Shown: one piece after another, positions 47,085 through 61,620 of the stretch
Layout of the letters: every line of letters begins with the position of its first letter
How positions within the stretch are numbered: the stretch's first letter is position 1
Source: Rhyacichthys aspro
Lineage: Eukaryota; Chordata; Actinopteri; Gobiiformes; Rhyacichthyidae
Assembly: GCA_036850595.1 (NCBI GenBank)
Contig: CM072170.1
Span: 19,266,051-19,330,050 of the forward strand
DNA length: 64,000 nucleotides
Direction of reading: 5' to 3'
Program-made: the position numbers and the translations under genes
Notes under the pieces: generated by a model
What the model was told of the DNA's origin: nothing
The model's input: the letters and a program-made list of their open reading frames with translations, nothing else
Databases searched by the model: none

Positions 47085-47242
47085 ACAAGGTATATAAGCA
47101 GGCCAAATCCCTTTGGCGTGTTTGACACACGAGCTTCACAAACGGTCCGACAAACAATGTTTCCCATAGCGTATGCTATGCAGCATCTCGTTCCCGCTTT
47201 ATCGGGGAACAGGGTTACAGACATGTAACCCGAGACGTTCCT

Positions 47243-47448
47243 CACCAACAGAGTCATCTTACAGACCACCAACCTATGCTTTCCAGTTACACTTTCTCCT
47301 ACCACTACTACATTAGTCCCTGTCTTTTCTGAAAGTACATGTTCACCACAGCCATCTCCATACTTTTTGCAAAGTCTATCTGTCCTTCTGGGTTCTTTTC
47401 CTGAAAACCAAACCATCACTTCCTCATCACCACTATTCCTTTTAAATT
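47243..47448 (-). pseudogene. LINE endonuclease scrap (RTE-like)
   Basis: The minus-strand frame contains 'NVVVVGESVTGKHRLVVCKM', which resembles the end of the endonuclease domain in RTE-type LINEs ('...QHRLLVCKM' blocks). It is bounded by the DIRS terminus on one side and by a truncated MITE on the other. Only about 65 codons. Confidence 0.5.
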
Positions 47449-47699
47449 CTTGTTGACAGTGCAGGAGAGAGGGGCTGGAGGAGTGTGGAGGAGCACTTCC
47501 TGGAGAGGAGTGGTTTATTTCACATATTGACGTCATTGCGTGAAACAGCTCGTTGAAAGGACTGTAGCTCAAACTAAATAAATTACTCAAACATGCGCGA
47601 ATGAAACAAAACACAACTTTGGGTATGTGTTTGAGGTAGAAACAACGTTAGAACATGGTTAAAAGCTCAGAAAAGTCGATTTAGCATAATATGGGACCT
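47449..47699. mobile_element. TTAA MITE, right half only
   Basis: About 96% identical by eye (some ten differences in 250 bp) to 28278-28528. It keeps the right terminus '...cataatatgggacct' and the flanking TTAA at 47700-47703. The left two thirds are missing; the break at 47449 joins a LINE scrap. Four of the differences are T in the 28-kb copy against C of a CpG here. Confidence 0.85.
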
Positions 47700-48369
47700 T
47701 TAAAGGAAAAAAGCTATGCAAACCTACCTAACCCTATGTGAAAAGGTAATTGCCCTGGTTGTGCCACCCTCAGCCCAACCAGCGTTTGAGGTAACTGGCA
47801 ATGAGTCTTTTACATTGCTGTGGAGGAATTTTGGCACACTCTTCTTTGCAGAATTGTTTTAATCAGCCACACTGTAGTTTTTTCAAGGTTGTGCCACAGC
47901 ATGAAATCAATCGGATGAAATCAGTTGGGTTCAAGTCTGGACTTTGACTAGGCCACTCCAAAACTTGTATTTTTAAGCCATACAGAGATGGACTTGCTTG
48001 TGTGCTTTGGATCATTGTCCTGCCAAGAACCCTGGTGCACTTCAGCGTGAGGTCAGGAATTGATAGCTGGACATTCTCCCTGAGGATTTTTTGTGAGAGC
48101 AGAATTCATGGTTCCAACAATCAACGCAAGTTGTCCAGATCATGAAGCCGCAAAGTAGCCTCAGACCATCACAGTACAACCACCATGATGGACTGTTAAG
48201 TATGATGTTCTTTTTCTGAAATGCTGTGCTATGTTTTATACCAGATGTGATGGGATGCACACCTTCCAAAAAGTTCAACTTTTGTCTCAGTCATCATCAA
48301 ATTTTTTTGTGGCAAAAGTGAAACAAGCCAGTTATTCTTTTTGGTCAGTAGTGTTATTTGCCTTGGAAC

Positions 48370-49419
48370 TGTTATAAGCAGCTGGCAGGTGACCCAAAAA
48401 GCAGACCGAACAAAGGAACAGGTTCAGAGTTTTTATTTTGACAGGCACCAGAGATGAGGTAAGTTCAGAGCTGGGGGCGCTGGAGCTGGAGGTAAGTGCT
48501 GAGCTGGGAAGCCAGGTGAGGAGCAGCGCTGGAGCTGGAGGTAAGTACTGAGCTGGGAAGCCAGGTGAGGAGCAGCGCTGGAGCTGGAGGTAAGTACTGA
48601 GCTGGGAAGCCAGGTGAGGAGCAGCGCTGGAGCTGGAGGTAAGTGCTGAGCTGGGGAGCCAGGTGAGGAGCTGCGCTGGAGCTGGAGGTAAGTGCTGAGC
48701 TGGGAAGCCAGGTGAGGAGCAGCGCTGGAGCTGGAGGTAAGTGCTGAGCTGGGGGGCCAGGTGAGGAGCAGCGCTGGAGCTGGAGGTAAGTGCTGAGCTG
48801 GGGGGCCAGGTGAGGAGCAGCGCTGGAGCTGGAGGTAAGTGCTGAGCTGGGGGGCCAGGTGAGGAGCAGCGCTGGAGCTGGAGGTAAGTGCTGAGCTGGG
48901 GGGCCAGGTGAGGAGCAGCGCTGGAGCTGGAGGTAAGTGCTGAGCTGGGGGGCCAGGTGAGGAGCAGCGCTGGACCTGGAGGTAAGTGCTGAGCTGGGGG
49001 GCCAGGTGAGGAGCTGCGCTGGAGCTGGAGGTAAATGCAGAGCTGGGAAGCCAAGTGAGGAGCAGCGCTGGAGCTAGGTGCTGAGCTGGGGGGCCAGTTG
49101 AGGAGCAGCGCTGGAGCTGGAGGTAAGTGCTGAGCTGGGTGAAGCGACAAACTGAAAAAGAGATCCAAATTAACTTGGTCCAAAAACAGAACAACGAGCT
49201 AGGAGCAAAAAACCTTCGACTAGAGTCAACAACTTAACCACACTAGTGAATCAGACGAACTGGGGGAGAGTGGAGTCAGGACCAGGTTGAAGTACTACTG
49301 GGTTGATTGAAGATGGACCACAGGTGAGTAACTAGAAGCAGCTGCAGTGAGTGGATGGCTCCTCCCAGGAAAACACACAAAAGGGAGGGGGAGAGAAAGA
49401 AAACTGGAGGATCATGACA
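48370..49419 (-). mobile_element. Solo LTR, 1050 bp, inside Tc1-like copy 2
   Basis: On the plus strand it starts tgttataagcagc and ends gatcatgaca, flanked by the perfect 5-bp duplication ggaac (48365-48369 and 49420-49424). Removing it rejoins Tc1 sequence. In the LTR sense (minus) it begins tgtcatgatcctcc and has an AATAAA near 48433, with 'ctgctttttgggtcac' between that signal and the end. The central 650 bp are a 49-bp minisatellite. No internal retrotransposon sequence follows, so it is a solo LTR. Confidence 0.85.
48492..49139. repeat. 49-bp minisatellite inside LTR
   Basis: About thirteen units of exactly 49 bp (first unit boundaries at 48492, 48541, 48590, 48639 and so on), starting 'gtaagtgctgagctggg' and ending 'gcagcgctggagctggag'. 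The unit 12-13 boundary has lost a few bases. Variants 'gaagcc', 'ggagcc' and 'ggggcc' are clustered, so recent duplications are local. The array has no stop in minus-strand frames and so creates 253- and 283-codon open frames that are not genes. Confidence 0.95.
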
Positions 49420-50069
49420 GGAACTCTGCCATGTATACCATTTTTGCCCAGTCTTTTTCTTATGGTTGAGTCATGAACTCAGGCCTCACTTGAGACAAGT
49501 AAGGGCCTGCAGCTCTTTGTCGCTGCGCTCTTTAGGTTTATTTGGTAGGCCAGCCACTCCTGAGAAAGTTCACCATTTTCTCCATCTGTGGATAATGGCT
49601 CCTACTGTGGTTTGCTGGAGTCCCAAAACTTTAGAAATGGCTTTGTAACCCATTCCAGACTGATAACAGTTTATCATCTGTCGTTTGTCATTTATTTTCT
49701 TGTCTTAAATTTGAAGATATTTTGGCCTACTTCACTTTGTCAGGTACTATTTAAGTGAGTTATTGATTCAACAGGTCTGGCAGTAGTGAAACTGAACTCA
49801 GCTTTCCAAAAATAAAAAAATAATCACAGTTAATTCATTATTTAATGAAGGGGGCAATTACTTTTTTCCACAAGGGGCCATGTAGGTTCGGATAGCTTTT
49901 TTCCCCAAAATAAATATAATCATCACTTGAACAGTGAATATTGTGTTTACTTGAGTTATCTTTGTCCTCTATTAAAATTTCTTTGATGATCTGAAACAGT
50001 AAATGTTGACACATGTAAGTGCAAAAATAATAAGATAGGGGGCACATACTTTTTTTTCAACTACTCTAA

Positions 50070-53000
50070 CTTATCTGTATGCCTTAGGTTAGATTTTTCA
50101 GATTCTCCAGGTGAAATTCCAGGGGTGGTGTTATTGGATGTTGTTAGTCTTGTAATTAAAAGTGTTTAATTTTATATTTATAAATTAGTCAATAGCTTAA
50201 TTTACTATACTAAATTAGAATTGTCATCATTTTTATATAATATCCAATTCTATTCTTCATCCTGCTCTCTCACCACACTCAAATAGGAACACAGCCGAAA
50301 GCTCCACTTATATCATTTCACCAGCAGTTTTAATAACTCTCTCTTTTCATTAAACTAAATATGATAAAAGTAGTAATTGAACTGAGACTTTTTACAACGG
50401 ACCATTTGCTATTTATTGTAAAACAAAACAAACACACAGCTTATGTCTGGTTTGACAAAACTACATCTGTATTTCACATAAATTATGTGACTAAACGTCA
50501 TCTCTAAGACATGTTTATGTAAAGCATAAGTTTTTCATCTCAGTTCTGTTAGCTAAAGCAAAAACTGAAAGCTCAATAGGACCAAAATAATGACAGTAAA
50601 AGTAGGTGAATTTGTCTCCAGCGGGGCCTGTGGTATAGGTCTGTGGTGAAGGGCAATGCCTTATGTCAAAGGAGAGATGGTCCAAGGATCAGCAGTTAGG
50701 CTGGGGTCGAGTGGAGCTCTGCTGCTGATGAAAGAACATATAACAGAGCTTTTGAACCACAAATTCAAAGGTTTGAGCAAGTATAATTTTGGTTCTGCTT
50801 TCAGCACTTGACACAGTTATTGCATTCACTTTTTTTACTTTTTACATTCACCACAGTCCACTTTTAGGGACAACTGAAGTGTTACTAGGTCACACTTTGT
50901 ATAATTTGTTACTGGTTTAAATTCTCTGAATTGTGGGGTGATGGAGCACAGAAGAATGACTGCTAAAGGATGAAAACATCTGTTTCATTGTCAACACACA
51001 TCTACTATTGTAACTGCTGTAACCTAAGTGTAGGGTCAGTGGTCCATCAGTGGAGGGCCTCAGGTTCTAATATGAGCAAGACAAACACCACAACAATTAT
51101 ATCAATAATAACCTTTGTCATTATTTGGGGAACAAACAGTAATGTCAAACCATGAATTTTGTGGTCTTAACACTGAAGATATGTAACAGTCGTGCATAAA
51201 AACTACACACAGTGTATGTCACAAAATACTTGAGGTACAGCGAGCGCCCCCTATATTTTGTATTGCTTGTATATACAAAGTATTACAGTAGTGCACTAAT
51301 ATTGTCAACAAACAGCACACAACAGTTGTGTAACACAGTTACACAGTCATTAGCAGCTACAGTCAGACCAGTTTCATCTGCATATAAAATCTTTGGACTC
51401 CCATGTTATTGACCTCGACAAATACAGACCGCTCGTTAACACCGACTTAAATGAGCGGGATCACTGTGAATAAGAAAACTTGCTGAACTTTTTTTTTATA
51501 AATGATGTGTCTTTGTTGAGCTTGGTTTTGATTTGCAGTTCACTCAATGATGTCATACACTAAGGTATTAAATGTTATTTCCAGATATAAAAAGATTGTA
51601 TGTTGTTGTCAAACTTTTGAAGGACACATCACACATGAAGGTCACCTGGAAAGATGTGACCTGTCCTGTCTTTAACCTCAAGCCAGCAGCCAGGTTCCTA
51701 GTACACTAATGTGAAATAATTGGATTTGCTTGAGCTGTCTGCCCAGAAGAGCTGACAATGAGGAAAGTAGTGAAGATCTGTGTGTCACTGGCCCTCATTG
51801 GGATTAAAAAGGAGAATTAATTGAATTCAAATTATGTGTGTGTTCATCTTAGTAAAAGATCAGCTTCAACTCTGAATGCAAAGCTCATCTCTGAGTAGCT
51901 CACAATGAAGTGTGAATTGGACTAAGTGATAATCTGACAAGTCTTATATGGATCTAGTGCTAGAGTGTGCTTCCCTATTGATGAAATGAGTGGAGATAGT
52001 GTCTGAAATGTCAGTCTGATCATCAGTGTGATTATCTGGTTAAAGCTGAGCTCCCTGGGATGGTGTTGCATAATGGGCAGGAAGATTAAAGCTGAAATTG
52101 AAGCAGGATAGTGCGGTGTGGGTGGCCGGCACTCGGAGCACAGGGAAAACTGACAGGGAATATTATCCGCACACTGTCACAGCAGGTAGGGCTTCATCAA
52201 CCTCCTGCACTACACATTAGTTTATGGCTATGAATACTAATATGATCGCCATGGAGACAAAGACAAAAGCACTTCACCTTGAGCAGAGTCCTGTCAGGTC
52301 CACTTATACCTGTGGCCACTGCACCCCTGGTGTATGTGTGCAGTCCCATGCTTGTCAACATTAATTCTGCTGATCTGCCAAAGAAGACATGCACCAAATG
52401 GATCACAGAAATACCATGGCCCAGTTCAGTGCAGCAATGTCAGTGTGCATTGAGCTTCAATCCAGCTCTAGTCTGGTCCCTCTGATATTCCAGACAGCTT
52501 GTTTGGGGAGGTGTAAAAGCTCATTCAAACCCTTTCACTTTAAGAGTGGAAATGACCTTATAATACACTTATTTACTAGTAATAGTGAAATAAAAATGTA
52601 GCTGAACATTCTATATTACTAGAAAGTAAAGTCACAAAGATTATAAAATATTTAATGTGACTGGACAAGACGCATTCTTAGCGCATAGATAGAACGTACT
52701 TTCAGCTTCAACACTGCACGTCACTCACAGCTTTGCACAGGCGTTCATTATTATCCACAACTAAGGTCTAGCTCACAGATCCTATAACAAGAAAATAAGT
52801 TAGAAATACTACAGCTTTGTTGATAATTCACCAGATCTTTTAATAAGTTGTTCTCTATGTTATCTGTACATTTGCAGGCTGCACATGGTTTCTGTATTCA
52901 CACTTTCAGATGGCTTTTTTGAAGTATATAACTGAAAGTAGTTCTCCTAAGCTTTGCACTTCTTCAATATTGCATTGGCATTGCAAACATTTTTTCAGGA

Positions 53001-53447
53001 CTGGGCCCATTTAATGTCCAGTAATAAAGACATTTGTATACTATTTATTTTGTTATATTTCAAAAATAATTTAAAATTGTTTGTTTCGGGAGGTTAGCCG
53101 TGCAGACAAATGCAAAGACAATTGCAAGGCAAAGTCAGCTGTTCATTGCTGAAATTTATTTATTCATTTGATGGTCTGTGGGCCATCATTCTACTGTTCA
53201 GCGCTGCTCTCATTAATGTCAATTTCATTCTACGATCCTACAGCGAGAGTCTCCTAAAATGTGTCCCAGAAATAGAGCCATGTTTTGACTGCTCTTACAG
53301 ACATCAAAAGACTTCTTCGATAACACTGTTTCCACATTCCAAACTTTTACACTTGTGAACTTTTGACCTTAAACATGTGCCAAATCTGAGATGATGTGTT
53401 TTTTGTTAAATATGCATAAAAACATATATAAAATGCATTAAAAAACC
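50070..53447. other. Non-genic, single-copy-looking DNA
   Basis: No coding domain or element recognised over 3.4 kb. Confidence 0.5.
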
Positions 53448-57329
<3,882 letters not shown>

Positions 57330-57479
57330 TTTCTTCAACATTCAGACGATAGGGTCAGATTTTTTTGCAGTCAACATGAAAGCATGTATCCATCCTTCCT
57401 CTTATCTAGCATAATGGTCACACACTTCAGGCCCCTTAGTACTAAGTGAGCATAGTCTAAAGAGTCTACCAGGGTACTG

Positions 57480-57820
57480 CTGCTAATCATGCTCATCCCT
57501 TTATGACCACAGTGTACCCATCTTCTCATGGCAGCATATTGTGCCATGTCACAAAGTTCAAATCATCTCACACTGGTAAATCAGTAAGTTCACTGTACTC
57601 CTCCTCTGTACTGGCCTCCAAAGGCAAGTGACCTCAACCCAGGAGAGCACCTTTGGGATGTGGTGGGACATGGATGTGCAGCCAACAAATCAAAGTTATC
57701 ATGTCATTGTGAACCAACATCTCTGCAGAATGTCCCAGCACCTGGTTTAATCTATGTCATGAAGAATTAGGGCAGGTGCTAGCTATTTATATGCCTATAA
57801 ATTGGCCAGTAAGTGTATAT
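57480..57820 (+). pseudogene. Tc1-type transposase 3' fragment
   Basis: Plus-strand text follows the catalytic half of a Tc1-like DD34E transposase in broken frames: 'gtgccatgtcacaaagttca' (second Asp region, about 57540), 'tactggcctccaaaggcaag' then 'ctcaacccaggagagcacc', which encodes 'LNPGEHLWDVV' with the terminal Glu (about 57633-57665), then 'cagcacctggtttaatctat'. It ends with 'aaattggccagtaagtgtat' (57798-57818), the usual terminal-repeat text of this subfamily. It is a different subfamily from the copies at 1 and 47705. Confidence 0.75.
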
Positions 57821-58074
57821 TGCTCGGTTATTAGTAATATTAATGACCTCCCCCAACAGAAAAATGCTACCACTTGTGTGTCTGCTGTCTAAAATTGAAG
57901 GTTAAATATTGTAGAATAACTGTTGAGATTTTACGTAATGCCTGTATTAGGCTTTTTTATCGGTACACTTTTTTTTAACAGTGGTTGTTATATCTATATT
58001 TACTGCTCTTTTATATCTGCTCTTTTATATCTATATTATTCTCTGTATTCTAAAGATGATTCTGATTCTGATAT

Positions 58075-58235
58075 TTTTACTGTTGTTTTTAGGGAGACAA
58101 TTTTACCATCTGTCCAGGAACATGGATGAAAAATAGCCTTTTGGCTAATTCTGGTGCATTTGCAGCAATGCTATTTAATGTACACTGTGTCTGTCAAATA
58201 AACCAATAAAATAAAAAATAAATAAATTATAAATT
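58075..58235 (+). mobile_element. LINE-like 3' tail
   Basis: 'ggaacatggatgaaaaatag', 'gccttttggctaattctgg' and 'cactgtgtctgtcaaataaa', followed by an AAT-rich tail, match a fish retroposon 3' end as I know it. The upstream boundary is unclear. Confidence 0.55.
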
Positions 58236-59671
58236 TTAATTATTGTTGGTTTTCTCAAATTCCATAAATGATTGCATCTGAAATGGCTTAATAAATTCGA
58301 ATGCATGCACAGATTTTAAAAATGCTGCAGTGATTATTTTCCTGGTGTCAGTTGCATGGCAGACCTTAGAGCAGCTACAATTAGAGCCAGATTGCCACTT
58401 GTTTTTTCACATCCAACAAGTTCATAGGCGCAGAAGCAGAGACTTGTTGGCCAGTTGCAGTGCAGCTGCATCCGCAGCTCTTCCTACGGAAATCCTAATC
58501 ATAGCTGCAAATGCAGAAATCAGTTTCAGGAAATGTGATGTCTGAGGGGGTTGGACAGAAGGCAGTCAAGTACAAAATCCGGAGATCTCTCAATCCAGGC
58601 ACTTCTCTGAGGAATGCTACAATGCTAGACTCTACACACTAAACACACACTAAAGATACTCAAATAATGTTAGACTAAAATGTGTGTTACTGCTTCCTCA
58701 AGCAAAAAAACAAACAAACCCTCATTTCTTTTAAACCTTTGTTTTTTCAATCCTGCGATGAAGCTGGAAAAAGCTGCAAAGTTAGGGTTGCTGTCATATC
58801 ACCACTCTAGTTATTGATGGCAAAATGTGATATAAATAGATATTAAATGTCTTAATTTTTGTCAGAATGGTATGTAGTAAAATCAGTCCTCAGAGTAAGG
58901 TAAGATGTCGAGTTTTCTCTTTAGTATCCTCTCACTGTCCAGTAAACTGTGGTTTTCAAAGTGTTATTTTGGAAGACCTCAGACCAAATAAAATGCTGTA
59001 GAGAGCTGTGTGTATGTGGTCCTCCAAAAGTGTCAGTGAATAAACAAATGCAAATAAGTTTAGGGCAAAACTTGTTTAGGGCAAAAATTAGAGACTATTC
59101 CAAGTCATAAAAACATTAATTCGAGTTGTTGATGGAAAATGGGCTTTTGGTAAGGCTGATTTTCCTTTATTTCTGTTACTGAAAAATTAGTTGCTAAACA
59201 TTTATTATAAAAGATACAGATCAGGTAAACAAAAGCGACTCATTTTGGTGAAATATTAAATAAATAATCTTAAGTTGCACCCTTCACTAAAATACACCCC
59301 TGTAAAAATTAAACACCTTGTCAAAAATAAAGTTCAAATATTAAGTTGTTGGAACTGAAAACTAAATCATAGCTGACCTCATACAGACAGAAATTTTAGA
59401 GCTTCCCTCTAGGCATAAAAAAGCTACAATAACCCAGTCCATTCTGGTCATTAATAGGACAAAGCTTATGGAATAAAACACGTAGTCACATTGTAATTAA
59501 TATTTATATCACATAATCCTTGCCAGAGTTTACTAAAAATGTCCAATATCAGCGGTGGAGCAGAGTTGGGGTTTTTTTTGGTTTGTTTGTTTTTTATGTA
59601 AGCCAGAGTCACGTGACTATCAGGGACAGAAAACACGCTGTAGTGTCTGAAACCGTTCACTAAGTGAGTGT
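58236..59671. other. Non-genic DNA
   Basis: Nothing recognised. Confidence 0.5.
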
Positions 59672-60395
59672 GTAGCAAATGGGGAAAATCAGGCTAAGTG
59701 ATAAAGTTAAATTGTTTCAGGGCACCACCTCAAAGAGGAAAAGAATAAGACTAATATGAATTTTAACGTGAGTTCTTAAGCGTTTATTGAGCAGAATTAA
59801 CAAACTGATAGCATTTGAATATGCAGATTGAATCAACAATAAACAACATAATATAACATATAATAAATTCAGGGATTGAAACAATAAACCCTTTTTATTG
59901 AAAGTGGGATATGATTTTATGAGAATACATTTTAAAATGAGGCAGGTTATGAATTTAGGAAAACAGTCTAAAAGAGTTAAGCTAAATTTGAGTAAAATGT
60001 CATTTTGAGTTAAATCTTTATGCCAACTCTGTATCAAGCTTTTTTTTATCTTTTTGGAACATAGAGAGGCATGTCTATGCAATAGGGGAAAGAGTTTCTT
60101 TGTCTAACTAGGAGGGGGAGTTAAAGATAATCCTATGCTAAAGCTTCATAACATATGTTCCTGATAACACAATACATTCAAACATACACATTGTTTCTAT
60201 GGTCAATAATAATAGGCCTTTAGAATGTACATATGTGTTCACAGTTAAAACAACATTTCTTTAGGATGTATGTGCAGGTATTCACATTGACAACATGAAC
60301 AGGAGAGTTAAAGGTAAGGCTTATCACCTTTATCAAGTCTTTTGTTCAAAAACGTAAAAGTATTTATTCATTAATGAGCAACATTTAAGTCAGTT
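59672..60395. repeat. Dispersed repeat X, copy B, uninterrupted
   Basis: Matches the two parts of copy A (25335-25691 and about 29370-29770) in the same order and orientation. It shows what the site looked like before the TTAA composite inserted. Begins near 'tgtagcaaatgg' and ends near 'gagcaacatttaagtcag'. No coding capacity; class unknown. Confidence 0.75.
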
Positions 60396-61409
60396 ACAGT
60401 TGATCCTTTGCAAAACTTTGTCCCGCAGAGCTAATAGATACATTTTAATTACAAAATATTACAGAAACTGTACACAACTGGATCCAACCAAACAGGCTGC
60501 AGGAGAACCTAACTTAGCAACTTTGGGCCTTTGGTGGTGTACATTCTGCACAATAAAATATTTTAAATACAGTACATCTAAAAAAAATAGTCCTACTCAG
60601 TCCAAAGATTTGCACAGAATTTAAAAAAGATAGTACGACAAATCTATAATTGATAATACAGACAGAGCAGAACAGGGCATGGTATTTAAAAAAAGCATGT
60701 ACATTAACGTTTTCACCCTCTTACGCTCTGGTGGTAATCCATTAGTTACTGAGGGCATCAGTGAACTAAATTATATTAAATAGATTTATGAAATGATTAT
60801 GTATTCATGATATTATTTTGACGGATAAATAACCATAATTTCCTCCTAGTTCAATATCAATAGATAGTAAACTAACCTGAATCTGTTTAATAAATACAGA
60901 AGTTACCTGGAACTTTCCACATCCTTGTGAGATAAATCCAGGTTTTACTGCTCAGTGGTGCATGAGCTTTCATCAGACTAGACACCACAACACAAATCAA
61001 TATTAAGCTCAAATGAAATCAGCAGCCTATCATTATTAAATCAATTGTTCTTCTGTGTATGTCTGTTCCTCTGGGCTGTAGCCCAAAAGAAATAAAGGCA
61101 AGATATGGCACAGCCCACAATCAGCATCCATTTCTCTGTGATCTGATCCAATATCCATTTATGTGCTCTCTCTTCTAATGATGTCAGAGTATTCCCTCAC
61201 ATCAATTATTACACACCAGCTCCAGAAAGCTTCCCTTCTAGCTGTCACACTCAAATCCAAAAAGAGCTTCTTCAAACCCTTGCAATGTCAATGCCTGTTT
61301 ATTTATTTTCGTCCTCAGTTATGTTGCCTTAAACACAGGCTACAATTAAAAATAACCATATGTACAGTACGTGTACACACAGTACAAATAAATGGGTGAC
61401 TAAGGGAGA
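60396..61409. other. Non-genic DNA
   Basis: Nothing recognised. Confidence 0.5.
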
Positions 61410-61620
61410 TAGAGCTATTGTCTTGGTCTTGAGAACAGCCTTAAGAGTACTTTGTAAAGGTCTTGGTCTTGTCATGGTCTCAATCTCTAAAAGTGTTGTC
61501 CTTGTTTTGAACACAAAATCTTTTTCACTCTGTCTTGTCTAGGTCTTACATATCAAGACCAAACAAGATTACAAATGGTGTATTTGTTTGTTCTTGGGAT
61601 TGACTAGGTCTTGGACGTAA
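61410..61620. repeat. Probable 'cttggtcttg' interspersed repeat
   Basis: Contains 'attgtcttggtcttgagaac', 'ggtcttggtcttgtcatggt' and 'ctctgtcttgtctaggtctt'. This cttggtct-rich text is typical of a fish MITE-like repeat. Ends not defined. Confidence 0.5.

Larger units (their letters stand above)
42295..47237 (+). mobile_element. DIRS1-type retrotransposon, nearly full length, inactive
   Basis: Has the complete DIRS layout: left inverted terminal repeat (about 42295-42513), gag-like frame, reverse transcriptase-RNase H, tyrosine recombinase, internal complementary region (46241-46349), and right inverted repeat (about 46389-47237). DIRS elements replicate through a circular intermediate and integrate with their own tyrosine recombinase, so no target duplication is expected and none is seen. 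All frames carry stops or shifts. A 590-bp LTR is inserted in the right inverted repeat. Total length is about 4.9 kb, or about 4.35 kb without the LTR and its duplication. Confidence 0.9.
46389..47237 (-). repeat. DIRS right inverted terminal repeat, interrupted
   Basis: Inverted counterpart of 42295-42513. It contains a 17-bp local duplication ('cccaatcaaccaggtgcg', twice, about 46443-46476) and the 590-bp LTR at 46495-47084. The outer part 47090-47237 carries 'tatataagcaggccaaatcc' and 'catagcgtatgctatgcagc', ending '...tgtaacccgagac'. Confidence 0.85.
47705..50068 (-). mobile_element. Tc1-like DNA transposon, copy 2, split by an LTR
   Basis: Same family as 1-945. Plus-strand landmarks are 'aggtaattgcc' (47745), 'ggactttgactaggccactc' (about 47940), 'ggatcattgtcctgcc' (about 48010), 'tgccttggaac' (48359), then after the LTR 'tctgccatg' (49425), 'cttatggttgagtcatgaac' (49457), 'ggtctggcagtagtga' (about 49773) and 'gggccatgtaggt' (about 49876). 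The right end near 50068 retains part of the terminal region. The left end starts about 190 bp into the family consensus as I remember it, truncated beside the MITE. The transposase is full of stops and indels. Length is about 1.3 kb without the LTR. Confidence 0.88.

Noticed and set aside
46898..47614. 238-codon minus-strand frame
   Set aside because: It crosses four unrelated elements (MITE half, LINE scrap, DIRS terminal repeat, LTR), so it is a chance fusion without a plausible promoter.
48332..49194. Two overlapping minus-strand frames of 283 and 253 codons, Pro/Ser/Leu-rich
   Set aside because: They are created by the 49-bp minisatellite, whose unit has no stop on this strand in any phase. 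They contain no domain and lie in an LTR.
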